From the NCBI RefSeq assembly GCF_001649575.2, contig NC_051444.1, positions 23,078,345-23,142,344 on the forward strand: a stretch of 64,000 nt of DNA. Reading direction: 5' to 3'. The notes below the pieces were generated by a model. It had not been told where the DNA came from. It saw only the letters and a program-made list of their open reading frames with translations, and did no database searches. Source of the stretch: Kryptolebias marmoratus. Taxonomy: Eukaryota; Chordata; Actinopteri; Cyprinodontiformes; Rivulidae. Positions 23,082 through 35,175 of this stretch are shown in pieces (the first letter of the stretch is position 1; the number at the start of each line of letters is the position of its first letter). The position numbers and the translations under genes are program-made.

Positions 23082-24426
23082 TCTACCTTGTCTTTTGCAA
23101 GTGCACTGAAAAGTTGACTTTTTTTGAAGACTTGTTTTTGTTCTCAACAAGTCTGTTGTCTCACAACCCCAGTGTGGCTTACATGGCCTAAATATGCTGA
23201 CAAGGAAACTGAACCGTTATATCTTAAACAAGAGCCCACAAACCCAAAAACCACAAGTAGCAGCCCTTCTTAACCCAACGCTTTCCTTCCTCCTCCTGCT
23301 GCTGCTTCTGCACCAGAACAATTCGTGCTGCAAACACACACACACACAATCACACACATCTACCGGAATAATCTCGGAGACGAGTGTGCACTTTGCAGTT
23401 TCTTCTGAGCAGCTTGTAAGCAAATGTTATACGAGGAGTTCTTATCTCTCTCTCTTTTTTTTTTTTTTCTTACTTCTTAGTTTCACATTGCATTACAGAG
23501 CTTGTTTCAATCCGGATGTCTGACGTAGGAACTGTAACACCACATGCAGTTGTGGGTTACTGTATTCTCCAGTGGCTCACATCTACACAGGATGTGCCGA
23601 CAGAGCTGCTTGAAGGTTCTTTTTGTGGTGAAGTGGATAGATTGTTTCCGTGCAGAGTGTGTGTGCGTGAGTGTGTGTGTCTCAGTGGGTCTGTGCTCTG
23701 TAAACAAGATTTGCTTGTGCCCTCAAACCATGGTCGACAGAGTGTCTCACTGACTGCTACACACTACTTTTTTTCTTTTCCATGGGTTATTGGGTATGGT
23801 GAGTTGTCATGGCAACTGGTGAGACGTTGCTCACTATGGTTGTTTTTTTTTTCCTCTTCTTTCTTTTTGCTAAAGAAAGAAGCAAGACACAAATTAACTC
23901 CCTCTACCAGCTTAACTAAAGCAGATGGATGCAAGTGGAACTAGTTGCAGATGTGGAGAAAGTAGAACGTTCCAAACAAAACATAATGAGCCAAACCTGC
24001 GCCGAAACATCAAATATTCAGCTGTTTGTCTGCTCTTAAAAAGCCGGGATTTCTTAACAGCAGACTTCAAAAGCATTCCTTCAACCACACATGATTAGGA
24101 CAATACATTTTCATTCATGAATGGACTATTTTACGAAGCAAATGTATTTGTTTTGTTTTTTAAATTGCACCAAATCATGAAAAACTGACCGGGTTGAGCA
24201 AAAAACGAGCAACACATTTCTTCTTTTTTTTTTGGTTCCTTTTTTTCTCCACGTCTGAGCACGTTTCTCAAACATGTGCCATGTGCGCCCCTCCTTTGGC
24301 CTAAACTCTCCTAATCTTTCATCTGTACGTGTGCAACGCTGTCGGAGTTGTCAGGGTAATCGAGCTGATACTGTATGTCAAAATGGAAGCAGATGACTCG
24401 CGCCTTATCTCGGTGCTGCTAAGTGC

Positions 24427-24430
<4 letters not shown>
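23082..24430. other. Unique non-coding sequence with short CA/TG and T runs
   Basis: Short CA runs (about 23333-23348), TC and T runs (about 23446-23468) and TG-rich words (23657-23682). No exon recognised. The 142-codon open stretch 23516-23944 has no splice context. Confidence 0.5.

Positions 24431-24463
<33 letters not shown>
24431..24463. repeat. (GT)n microsatellite
   Basis: Uninterrupted GT run of 33 bases. A shorter TG run follows at about 24570-24584. Confidence 0.98.
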
Positions 24464-24464
<1 letters not shown>

Positions 24465-24884
24465 CGGTGCTAAGTGTCAGAACTGTTTCACACATAGACA
24501 CATGCTTAGAAAAGTGTACAAATTGGTTCGCACACTACTACTTACATCTGATAAGTCTATCATAAACCTGTGTGTGTGTGTGTGGAGGCATGTCTGCGTG
24601 TGGTCACTGATGTGTGCTGACAGCAGACAGGCTTTTTTTGTCTGACTGACGTGGGTGGAAGCAGCTCTTGACCACAGATAAGAGCTGCAAGTAAAAGCTA
24701 TAAACCAACAGACAGGATCACCAAAAACAATCTCCAGTCATAGATCTCATGATGATATGACCAGAAATACTTTTAGCCTAAGGTGATGTGTTTTAACAAG
24801 TTAGTCACCCTTTTTTTATACATTTAGGGGATCTAAAAGGTCTGCCAAGCCAAAAAAAAGAATGTACAAAACGTCTTTTTGTGT

Positions 24885-25650
24885 TGGTTAATGTTTATTA
24901 GCTGTGGTGGCCAAAAGTTTATAACTTGTAGATGTACGTACAGCAATAACTTTAAAGTTTAATTAAAATTCATCAGATATTTTTGAGATATTTTACTAAC
25001 AAACAGGGCTGACTCCCACATTTATTGCTGCAGTTTTAAGGTAAGCTCTTTCCCAATGTGAAGCACTTGAAATATGTGTTGTGAATGACTCTCAGCTACA
25101 ACCGCTTCCAGTTTTATCAAAATGTCTGTAAAGTTGACAGTGTTGTAGCCATTTTTGTTTTCCAAAGTCAGTTGGCTGTGGCAGCCATCTTGTTTTGAGC
25201 TGGCTCTAAAAGTTAATCAGATGTAGGGGTGTATATATTGAGTATTTCCTGTAAGTTTCATTAGAATCCATCCATTGGTTTATGAGATATTTTGCTAACA
25301 GACAGAGTTAACTTTAAACAGTTAATGGCGAAGTTTTAAACAACAGTCTTGTGCACATTGTTAGCACTCAGAATATGTGTTGGGGATCAACCTCAGCTAC
25401 ATCCAGATAAAAATGTAGGTCAATATTTGTTAGACTGACTGAGTCACAGCCATTTTTGGCTGTAACTGGCTGTTTATCGGGTCTGCTGGCTGTGGCAGCC
25501 ATCTTGAATAAGGTTGATAATGAATAACCGATAATTGCTTTCTGCAAGTTTAATTAAATTTCCTCCTCCAGGGTGTCGTGAGATATTTTGCTAACAACCA
25601 GACAAATTGAAAAACATTATTTCTCCACCTATTTCCTTTTGCTGGCAAGA
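24885..25650 (+). repeat. Family A repeat, copy 4: three tandem monomers
   Basis: The landmark 'gagatatttt(a/g)ctaac' occurs at 24985, 25284 and 25580, spacings of 299 and 296 bases. Each is preceded by a 'gttaatca...gtag' or 'gataatgaat' block and followed by a 'tgtgttg(g/t)(g/t)gat' block. This is a head-to-tail array of about two and a half monomers, the longest family A locus here. Confidence 0.85.
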
Positions 25651-26049
25651 GATAAAAAAAAAATCAGATTTTACAAGCTGAAAATGGTGAATCACATGTA
25701 AAGATAAGGTAGTTGCCATTTTTGCCAACTAATCCAAACGTTTACTATCTATTCAACAGAAAAGCATTTTGCGAGAACTATACAATTTTGTGGGTTGATT
25801 AGAAGAAACTGTAAAGAGACAGAAGCGAGCAAGAGACATTTAAAGAAAATAGGCTACCCCTACACAATTGCATAACTGTGACCTATAATACACCACTACC
25901 AAGACGGAGAACAAAAGTGGGATGGAAACTGTGTGTCTGTGAGCACTCACAGACACACACACATCTGTGGGTGTGTAATTGTGCATCTAGGTGCAAGATG
26001 ACACACTGTATTTGAAATGTGTAAAATGGAGCAGGGGAGGTGAGTGTGA

Positions 26050-26050
<1 letters not shown>

Positions 26051-26086
<36 letters not shown>
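26051..26086. repeat. (TG)18 microsatellite
   Basis: Uninterrupted TG run of 36 bases. Confidence 0.98.
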
Positions 26087-26089
<3 letters not shown>

Positions 26090-26214
26090 ACCTACAAGAT
26101 TTCGATGTATTGGTTTCCGCCTTTTTGCAAACGGTGCTTCATAGATTGCATCAATAGCACATTGTTGTTGCTGCACAACTCGCCCACAAACCCACAATGA
26201 CAATCTCATGGCCA

Positions 26215-26800
26215 AGTTGTCAGCTTCGATGCATTAGGAAGATTGTTCATCGCATTGCTTTTCTGATGAAGACAGATTACTCGTCCTCTGCGGCTCACGC
26301 AACTTTACGATGAGCGATATGAGCTCACTCTTGATGCATTTGATGGAATAGTGGAGCTGAGAGATTTTAGATTGAGATCTCGGTGCCTTATTGAATTTCT
26401 CTGAGGTGGATCAAATTACTGTTTTTGTCAACACGCCGAGCCGGGCTGCAGGCTTTCGCGGTCTCATTTCTGTGGTTGTGTTATTTGTCTCGTAAAAACA
26501 GAACAACGCTCTCAGAGTTTCTGTGTCGAGGCCTCCCTTTTCATCTGTTTCGAATTCCTGCGAGCAGTTATTCATATTTTGACTTCCTTTCTGTGGATCC
26601 TCTTCGCGTCTCTTTTTCACTTCTGAGAGCGTTTAGCTGCTGCAGCCCAGAGAAACAGAGTGCAAATTGAGCCTTAAATCTAAACATGTGACATCAGAAA
26701 ACAAAATGGCTGCGCCCGGGCCCTGGACCACCCAGATGTTGTGGCTTTCCTCTAACCTAATGTGGACTGAATTAGATGCCGCCTCAAGCTGTTACCCCTA
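26215..26800. promoter_or_regulatory. Candidate regulatory block, CpG-enriched
   Basis: This block has visibly more CpG than its flanks (for example in TCGATGCATT, CGATGAGCGATATGAG, CACGCCGAGCCGGG, TTTCGCGG, TTCGCGTC) and carries AAAATGGCTGCGCCCGGGCC near 26705. It has no long open frame. It may be an enhancer or weak promoter; conservation or open-chromatin data would decide. Confidence 0.28.
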
Positions 26801-27087
26801 AGCTTTTATTAACCACACTGGAACCAAGTGCATGTGCGGCCTGTTTTGACTTCTCCTTTTTTTTTTTTAAATGCCTCTAATACTGAGAGAGTTGAGTGTT
26901 CAAACTGAGATCTTAAAATGAAGAACGATCGAGATGGGTATATTTAAATATCTGAGTTCATCTGTTTATGGTGGAGTTTGTGACACATGCAGAATCATGC
27001 GAAAAAAAGACTGCATTCACTCAACTTCCTTTTAAGAATGTGTGCGTACAGTACGTGATGATATTTTAAGAATGAATGTGCAAGAAG

Positions 27088-27108
27088 TGTGTGTGTGTGT
27101 GTGTGTGT
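27088..27108. repeat. (GT)n microsatellite
   Basis: GT run of 21 bases. A G8 homopolymer follows at 27126. Confidence 0.95.
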
Positions 27109-27954
27109 TAGCAGATGCACACGCAGGGGGGGGGTCTGTTAGGCTGCCTGTCACTGGCACACACTCACCAAAACGATGAGGATAAGTCAGTCATGCGTTT
27201 GTGTGGACCATCTGTACGACACAAAGACACATTTCAAGTCTGCTTCACGTTTAAAAGCCCATTTGCGAGTAATTACGAATGTTTATCTACAAATATGCCC
27301 GACAGATGTGGACAAGTGTTATTAAAGTAATATATACACGTACATAAGTGTTGTGTCTTGTGGGTTTGAGCGCACAAATCCCACACAAGCACGCTCTCAC
27401 AAGGTGCAGTGGAAAACTACTGGACTCACATCTGTGTGGGTTTGGTGTTGAGGCAGTAAGGAACTGGTGTCCTGCAGATATAGAACCAAAGGAGTTCAGA
27501 CCAGAGCTGTGGTGAGGCCTGAAAGAGGAAAGGGTGTCGTTAGGCTCAAGGCCCAACGACCTCCGTTTACTCCCTGATGTGCGCCTGTCTGTTTATGCTG
27601 CAGAGCTACACACAAGGTGGTGTCTGTGGAGGGCAACGCTCTGCTCAGCATCTGCGTTTCACCACATGTCACGCAGTTTAAAAAAAAAAAGGCCAGTGTG
27701 GTTAATGAAATGATCAAGAGTTTCAAAGAAAATGCAGCTGCCGGTTCCTGTGCTGTGGCTGAGGCTTTTATTTTGACATAATCAGCCTTTCCTGGTGTTG
27801 CACCATCAGAATTACCTGGGTCATTTTACAGTATTGTGTATTAGTTGCTGGAATCATATTCAGTTGTTTTACTTAAAGTCAAAACAATTCTTCTTTTTGT
27901 CTTGCATTGTTAGCGCTCTTTTTGTCATTACGAAGACATTAAGATACTTTAAAG

Positions 27955-28147
27955 CAGTGGTTCCCAACCTTGGTCCTGAAGAGCCACTATCCTGCATGTT
28001 TTAGATGTTTCTCTGCTTTGAATCATCTGATTTGAATGACTGAGCGATTAACAGGCTTCTGTAGAACTTGAAGACCTGCTGAAGAGCAGGGAAACATCTA
28101 AAACATGTAGTATGGTGGCCCTCCAGGACCAGGGTTGGGAGTCACTG
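27955..28147 (+). mobile_element. hAT-type MITE
   Basis: The ends read CAGTGGTTCCCAACCTTGGT and, in reverse complement, CAGTGACTCCCAACCCTGGT. The inverted repeat continues for about 63 bases to ATGTTTTAGATGTTTC on both sides. It is flanked by 8-base target duplications ctttaaag (27947-27954) and ccttaaag (28148-28155), identical at seven of eight positions. An 8-base duplication and CAGTG ends are typical of hAT. It has no coding capacity, so it is non-autonomous. Confidence 0.85.
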
Positions 28148-28359
28148 CCTTAAAGATTAGTCTGAGCGACTGAAGTTATCAATAATTAGGACCTCAACAG
28201 CCGTGACATCAGTCACAGAGTACAGAGTATGGAGAAGACTATTGGTTAGCCAAATGAGGACTCGCATTTTAAAAATTGTTTTTCCAACATGTAACAGAAT
28301 TTTTTGTCAAAAACAACATACAGGTGTGAAAGAACGTTACATGAGCTATTACTAGTTGT

Positions 28360-28605
28360 GGTGTCACGACGGATTAGTGGTCAGCACTGTTACCTCACAC
28401 CAGGAAGGTCTTGGGTTCAAGCTCTAGGATGGACCTGGCGTCTTTCTATGTGGACTTTTCATGTTCTCCTTGTGTTTGTGTGGGTTTACTCTGGTTCCCA
28501 CAGACCACAAACATGCATGTTTAAGCTGCCTTCAGGCCCAGACCTCCCTTGAAAAAGAGATCTATGATCTCAATGGGATTTGCTTGGTTAATAAAATTAA
28601 ACTCC
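28360..28605 (+). mobile_element. tRNA-headed SINE-like repeat
   Basis: The head 'ggattagtggtcagcactg' and the B-box-like GGGTTCAAGCTC (28411-28422) are followed by 'tgttctccttgtgtttgtgtgggttta', 'acaaacatgcatgtttaa' and the tail 'gagatctatgatctcaatggg...ttaataaaatta'. A second copy of this subfamily is antisense at 49640-49866. Confidence 0.7.
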
Positions 28606-30152
28606 TACCCTGTTGTTTGTGCTAATATAGCTTTTTTGTCACATCTGTATGTCATTTTTGAGAAATAATTATTTTATCAGCCTGTAAGGCAATAAAAAAG
28701 CTGTCATTAGCCAGTCTAAACAAAGCCTTTTGCCCTATTTCTTCATACTCCATGCACTATGACTGATGTGACGGGTGCTAAGGTGCTAACTACTGATAAT
28801 TATTTGACACAACTATTGAAATGGAAAACCTACTTTATGGCAACAAAGCACCGTGTACATGTTTAGTTTACAGCTGAGATCCAGTTCTGACACCAAGACG
28901 GCAGCTAGAGACAGACAGACATCCTCCTCAGTGCTGTGTTAGCAGAACTATTTAAAAGTCAAGACCAAACCAGCATTTAAACAGGCTTTAGTAACGCAGC
29001 ATGTGCTGCAGCTGTGCATTTAAATAACCCAAAAACGTGTGTGAACATTCCTTCCTGGTGAATGTTTGTCTGGTGGCTCATTCAAGAAGCAAAGGGTCAT
29101 GTCTGCAATAAAAAGGTGACAAAGGCAGGGAAAAAAAGCATGTGGTAGCTGTTGAATGATGGTGTTGGGTAGCAGGCAGCTGTCTCGATGATGATCAGTG
29201 TAATTGCCAAGTGATGTTAGCGCTTCAAGAAAGACTTAATTGGTTTTACGGAAACAATTTTTCCATCAAAGTGAAAAAAGAGATAACAGATGGGAGAAAA
29301 CGCTTGGTTTCAACTATACAGTAAAACAGAATGTAAATGCTGCCTCTGCACTAGTTCTAAACTTAAAATGACTTGCAAATCATTGCACTTTGTGCTTTTG
29401 TTTTGCAGCTTAAACATCTGCCTGACTTGCTTGGTAACAGGGCTGTAATTTGGAAATGTGAAATTGATTGCATTGTCTTTGAAAAAAAAAAAAAAAACTT
29501 TATGATATAGATAATGTTACATCCAGAAGCATAAATAGTTTGTCTCAAAAGAAGAGGGGTGCAGGCGGTGTTCTGAGAAACTCTTCCTTTTTTCTGCTCT
29601 GATACACACAGATAAGAAAAGCATCGGGATGCCATAAATATTTCAGATAAATTGGACTTCAGCCTCTTTTTGTCCCAAGTTGAGTCTCAGATACCAAGAA
29701 CCTCTAAATTTCTTCCAAATATACAACATTCAAAGCCAGCTTTGAAGTAAAAAGTTAGCTTACGTATAGCTTACTTTCTCCTCAGCCCACAAGCCTCCTC
29801 TTCCTCCTCCTCCTCCTCCTCTTCAAACAACAAATGGACATCAGCAACAGAAGCTACATTAATCCTGAAGCAGTATTGATTTTAATCACTGGAACTGTTA
29901 GGCTGCTCGGCCTGTTTTTATGAGTGGCCGTAAAACAGTGAGGAGATGGCCTGGATGCTTTCCATGTATTACAATCAGATTTTATAAATTGCCCCACTAC
30001 ACACCTTTCCACTGGTTACTCCTGGAACATTAGCAATTATTTTCCCATGGATCACACTCATAAAACCAATAATCTAGTGATTTAAAGCTTGGCTGTACAG
30101 GAACTGGGCTGCAGCTCTCTGTGGCGGGAGGTCCTTTATGCATTGATTTCAG
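28606..30152. other. Unique non-coding sequence
   Basis: An A-run of about 16 (29481-29496) and a TCC-rich tract (29795-29824) are the only structure seen. Confidence 0.5.
29795..29824. repeat. (TCC)n tract
   Basis: Imperfect CCT/TCC triplet run of about 30 bases. Confidence 0.9.
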
Positions 30153-30273
30153 GCTGCTGTCAGATGGGCTTACCAGTGACAGAGTGGATCTGGGCTTTTC
30201 TGACACCGATGCAGAGAGTGGCACGGAAAACGGGGAAGACTTCGTCACAGTTCAAGTGTGGGGGTTTGATGAG
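30153..30273 (+). CDS. Candidate internal exon, unidentified
   Basis: The 121-base open stretch is preceded by 'gcattgatttcag' (AG at 30151-30152) and followed by a good donor, GAG/GTGAAG (GT at 30274). In the open frame it would read LLSDGLTSDRVDLGFSDTD then AESGTENGEDFVTVQVWGFDE: acidic, soluble, with ordinary residue use. I recognise no family. The acceptor's pyrimidine tract is weak, the frame also stays open into the would-be intron, and the minus strand is open too. It could be a chance open block in a conserved element. Confidence 0.2.
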
Positions 30274-33200
30274 GTGAAGCAGATTAAAAAAGGAGCTGAA
30301 GTTATACGAGTTCACATTTCTTTTCACGCCGTTCTTAAGGTCCATACAAAACATTTCTTTCCTTTTTATTTGCCTTACGTATTTTAGACATAAGAGCCAC
30401 CATAACTTACCTATATGAATGACGTTACAGTGTGTGGTTCTCTTGGGTGTGCACTTTTATAAGGGCATTGTTTACATCCATGGTTGTTGGTGTAGCAAAC
30501 GCCGAGGAGGGCCGCAGCCTCCCACTGTCCCTGCGCTGATGGAGATGGATGGCTGCAGTCTGGAGTGGGAGGTGAGAGAAGCTGCTGCTGTACAGCAAAA
30601 GTCTTGTTGATTGCCCACCCACCCACCATCCCATTACATCTCCACTGGGAAAGAGCGAGGGATGAGCTGGGACGGGAGAAAGGTGAGATAAAGTGATTCA
30701 TATCTGAGGATGAAAGTGATGAAGACAGTTCTGTGCAGAGATGAAGAGCACAAAGTAAAAAGAAAACAGGACGGGGAGGGGCAAGAAGAGATGAATTAGT
30801 TGTTTTTAAATAAGGGCCTGACAAAAAAATGGGTTGTTTTATCCCTACAATACGACCCCTTCACGAGTTAGATTTATTCAATGAAGATGTGGAGAAAGCG
30901 CAGACTTTTTATTATTCAGTTTTTTGACATCCAAACTAAAGGAAGGACAAGGACAAATTGAATAGAGTAAAAATGCTTCACTGCTTGACATTCCGGTTTT
31001 TAAGTGTTGCGAGGAGGAATAAAATAAAAGTCAATGTGAATTAAAAAAAAAACATTCCAGCTTTTTAAGATTTGAACAATCAAGTCTAAAGTAGTTTCTT
31101 GAACAAAAGGAGACTAACACTTAGGCTTTACTTGTGGATGATTCTTTTTTTTTTTTTTAGCATGTAGAGTAAGTTCAAAAATTCATGGCTTGTGCTTCAT
31201 TTGTCAATATCTTGCCAGTAATTTTTAAAATCTTCAATTATCGAACTTTAAATTATTACAAAAGCACAACCACTAAACATGGAGGAGTGGGACTGACTCA
31301 AACAGGTACGGTTTTCTTTCATTAGTGTTTTTCATTGAAGCCAAGGTGTGGAATCCCACTTATAACAGCAACTATTTAGCTATAAAATCATTTTAGGTTG
31401 CATGAAGTAGACAGCTGTACTTGTTATTTTAAATCAGGGCAGGGAAACATTGGAGGTTGAAAAGGCCCTTAGTAATATAATCAAAAAATGTAAGAGCTGC
31501 ACATTGAGTTGGAAGAAATATTCCGCTATGTGTGAAAATCTAAAGATATCGAGCTTTTTCCTTACTCTCCTCTTCTACACGCTTGAAGCTATGTTAACAT
31601 GCTTAGCCAAATATATCTCCTTTAAAATAGAAATACTCTCTTTGAATACCAGATATAATGTCTGTAAACTTGCAAAATATTGACAAGTTTACATACAGGT
31701 TATGGGCATTGCTCTTAACTTTGCAAACAGCAGAAAGCATCCAAACTGATGTCACAGCACTTGGCATGCCGGGCGCTTCGGTATCCCTTCAACTGGCTGA
31801 CTGCTCCCAATTTTCGTAATCTGTTGTGCGCTGCATGAGTGGTACATTGCACATCAGGAACGTCAATGGGGAAAAGGCTGCAAGCATGTTCATTTTCACA
31901 GGTACCTGCACATGTGAACAAAACACAACGAGGTGAAGTATTGTGACCAAAACAAAAGCTTTATAAACACTTTTAAAAGTAAGTAAAAAGTAAACATAGT
32001 AAGTTGAAATTGTAAAGTAGGGTCTGTGGAGAAATAATGCACTTCCTGTACAACTTCTTCTGGTCAATCCACTCTAGATGAGCGCCCCCTAGTAGGTTGG
32101 CTGCAGAACAATTCTTATTTATTGTATAGGATAATTCCATGCAGGCAGTGTCCAGAAAACTCAGCAGCCAATGAATTAGTAAGATATCAAGAGGAGGGTT
32201 AAAGCTCCAATCTTTAACTTTGTGTATTTTTGAGAATTTAACTTATCATGAATGTGACTAGCAATTACTTTAGGGGAACTTTTAATCAAGCTCAAGATAG
32301 GGTGCTCTGGTTAACTTGGTCTCCAGAGGACCTATGATATATGTTTCTCAGGAGTGACTCCTACACTTTAGGGAGAGGACTTTTACCAAGTGGTAAAAGT
32401 GTGTGCCACTGTTTCTTATTTCATTTCAGTACATCCTGTTAGCAATTTGCAAGTGAGGAATGCATTAGTGGACATTCACTTTGATAAAGCGCTCCACCTG
32501 AGCTCCACCAACGTGCGCAAGATGGGCTCAATTAACCAAAAATCAGATTTAAGACAATATTCTAGGTTCATTACAGGTTATTTCTGTTAAAGCTGAAAAT
32601 CAGTAGCCAAGCACCTGGATCCCTAACAAAAGACTTTGAAACCCATTCTCCATTTATCAGATAAGGGTAATTATAGCTGACAATTTGAGCCTAAATCCCC
32701 AAATTTATTATAAATTTGTTACTAGAATATGTTCCACATCTGGACATAGCTTAATAATCATGCAGCACAAAAGCCTTGAAAATCTGCTTAAATGCGCAGA
32801 GGCTTGTGTTTTTCTTGTTCTTCTGTATCTTCCTTGACCCTCTTAACATCCCTGCAGCAATTTCCTTTACACTGAGTGACAGTGCTGAGTGACATCCAAG
32901 GTGCATTTTAGACTAAACCACACTCTCACACCACATTCACAGGTCAGCCTTGACAAGTTACTCGCCACCTCCTTGCTATTTGCATCCATTTCACATGTAT
33001 GTATGTACATGTATTTGTTTCTTATGTGTGAGCTATGCATAATTTCATTGCTGTATTCATACAAAGTTTCTACATCAGGACTTGACGTGAGCTCATTCAA
33101 ATCGACATTTCGCCCAAGGGGTCTGGCGGTGCGCTCTTGTTTTTATATAGCGATGCAAGCAGTTGGGCAACGCATCATGAATTTCCCTTCAACTACAGCA

Positions 33201-35175
33201 TAACCCAAAACTGCCACTCACTCAAGCCTGAAGAGAGCCGAGTCTTTTTCTGGTTCATGACAGGCACAGACGGTTATTTAAAGATAAGACTTTTATGTTC
33301 GGAAACCTGAGGTCTGTCTCATCGAGGATGAAGTCTGTAAACTGTGGCGACTTTAGACTTTCTGTTTCTTAATTTGACAAAGTGTAAAAAAACATGTACA
33401 ACTTGTATACATTACCGCTCAAAATTACCCATAAAAGACATAACGCATAGCCACAAATGTATGGGAAAGAAAATAAGACACACACACACTCTCGAAAACT
33501 CATAATCAAACAGTTATATATAAAAAATGACCACAGATATACACATATAAACATAGAGATACACATGCACACAGTGTGGTCCAACCCTCAGCTCCCAAGC
33601 CTGTAATGAAGCCTTAGCGAATGTCTGCTAAGAAGGCTGGAGCAGTCAGCCAAATCGGTCTGCGGTCACATTCAGACAACCACCTCGCCTTCGCCAGCTC
33701 CCGGAGCCTCTGTGTTCAGTCACTGGGTGGTCAGGAGATCCAAACCGACCAAGCGGAGGGTGGAGGTTTGACAAGGACTGCCCCAGATGTGGTCAGTGTG
33801 GGACACCCGAAAGAGCCGTTACTTATTTGACGCCGCAGAAAGCCCAAAGGCGGCCTTTACTGTCGGTTCACCCTGGCCTCCTGCTTACTGATGAGCGGAG
33901 CTTAACATAAGACCGAGACCGTGGAGAAAACTCCTGTGTTTCCAGAACAACAAACAGAGAATGTTTCAAAAGTGGAGATCAGGCCGGTAACATCTGCGGA
34001 CTGCTCTCACTTTCTACTGGCACGACACAAATCTGTACAAACACACACACACACACTTGCTTCACCATTGTGGCTTCCTCCATCCACACAATACACCCAC
34101 CACAATGACCTGGCAAGGCCTCCACCACACAGAGCATATATTTACTGCACAGCAATTTACCCTTGGGCTTTGACAGCTCATCGTTTATGCTACTGTGGCT
34201 TTTCAGGGGCACCACTCCCTCATTGCTGTCCATCTACCCGTCTGAAAATGGCAGGAATGACAGACTGGTGACTGAACGAGTCAAAAGTAAAGCAAATTCT
34301 GTTTTAATGCTGAACTGAAACTGCAGGCCTGTCTTTACTAATCGATTAGTTTGTTATAAAAAGGCTGCACTCATTGGGCTCCTAATCCAAATCAGCAGCA
34401 TGAGTCTGGATGATAAAAGTGGCTCACCATTTTGAGTTACACCGTATAAACAGCCAACAAATTGATTGCCATTAGCCTTAGACGCAGATTTAGCATCTGG
34501 GGCAATTTATCAACTGGTCACAATCCAAATACTGCTCCTTCGGGAACGTCCAGTCCTCCAGGTGAGATTCAAAAACTGGGATCTACAAATATTAAGAACC
34601 AACTCATGGCAATAATGACCAAACTGGTGTACTAGGAGCAAATCAAATTAGTGTAGAGAGCCAACAGTTCAAATCATATGGACAATCTGGAGCATGTAAT
34701 CAGCCGCACGCACAGCTTGTTTCTTGTAGCTACAACATGTGTGAACTTGATACCATGTTCTGGTATTTAAGCTGCATTTTACCACAAAACCAATTAAATT
34801 TTCATCAGATCTACTTTGTTAAACACTTGCATTCACACAGTTGTTGTAAAACTTCACGCTGAGGTCATATTTGTGTTTCCCTACATCGTAAAATGGTTGG
34901 GTTTTTTTACTTTTCTGCGTGGAGAAATACTTATCTTTCAAGTGTTTGGTTGAATTTCTGTATTTCTCAGGCATATTTTTTAAAAATACCTGAGGTAAAT
35001 GCCTAAAAAACCAGTTAAAGTTCTGCTCTAAAGCCAGTGTTGGGTTTATACCCAGAGACAAGGGGGTGAGTCACATAATCTGCGTAAAAGAAACGGCCTA
35101 GTTAAAATATTCACAATGCTAATTATTAACAATGGATTACTGCGAATAGACTATCCTGAATGTTGCACACTGGCC
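30274..35175. other. Mostly unique non-coding sequence
   Basis: Holds a CTCF-like motif (32084), a short CA run (34038-34056) and a GC-richer block (about 33615-33920) in which an open stretch of 69 codons begins at 33621. No exon with both splice sites was found. A cysteine-rich minus-strand stretch (31715-31905) is discussed under findings. Confidence 0.45.
32084..32097 (-). promoter_or_regulatory. CTCF-like core motif
   Basis: The plus strand reads GCGCCCCCTAGTAGG; the minus strand reads CCTACTAGGGGGCGC. This matches the vertebrate CTCF core CCACYAGRGGGCGC at all but one or two positions. Occupancy is unknown. Confidence 0.4.

Larger units (their letters stand above)
25651..27946. other. 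Mostly unique non-coding sequence
   Basis: Holds the TG arrays at 26051 and 27088 and a candidate regulatory block at 26215-26800, both listed separately. No exon assigned. Confidence 0.5.

Noticed and set aside
23516..23944. 142-codon plus-strand open stretch
   Set aside because: Cysteine/valine runs come from TG-rich sequence; there is no family similarity and no splice sites.
28405..28425. tRNA gene (B-box-like GGGTTCAAGCTC)
   Set aside because: No acceptor or anticodon stem can be formed, and the word is the head of a dispersed SINE with three copies here.
30411..30824. 137-codon minus-strand open stretch
   Set aside because: Low-complexity serine/proline content and no family match. 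Overlapping open frames on the other strand suggest chance.
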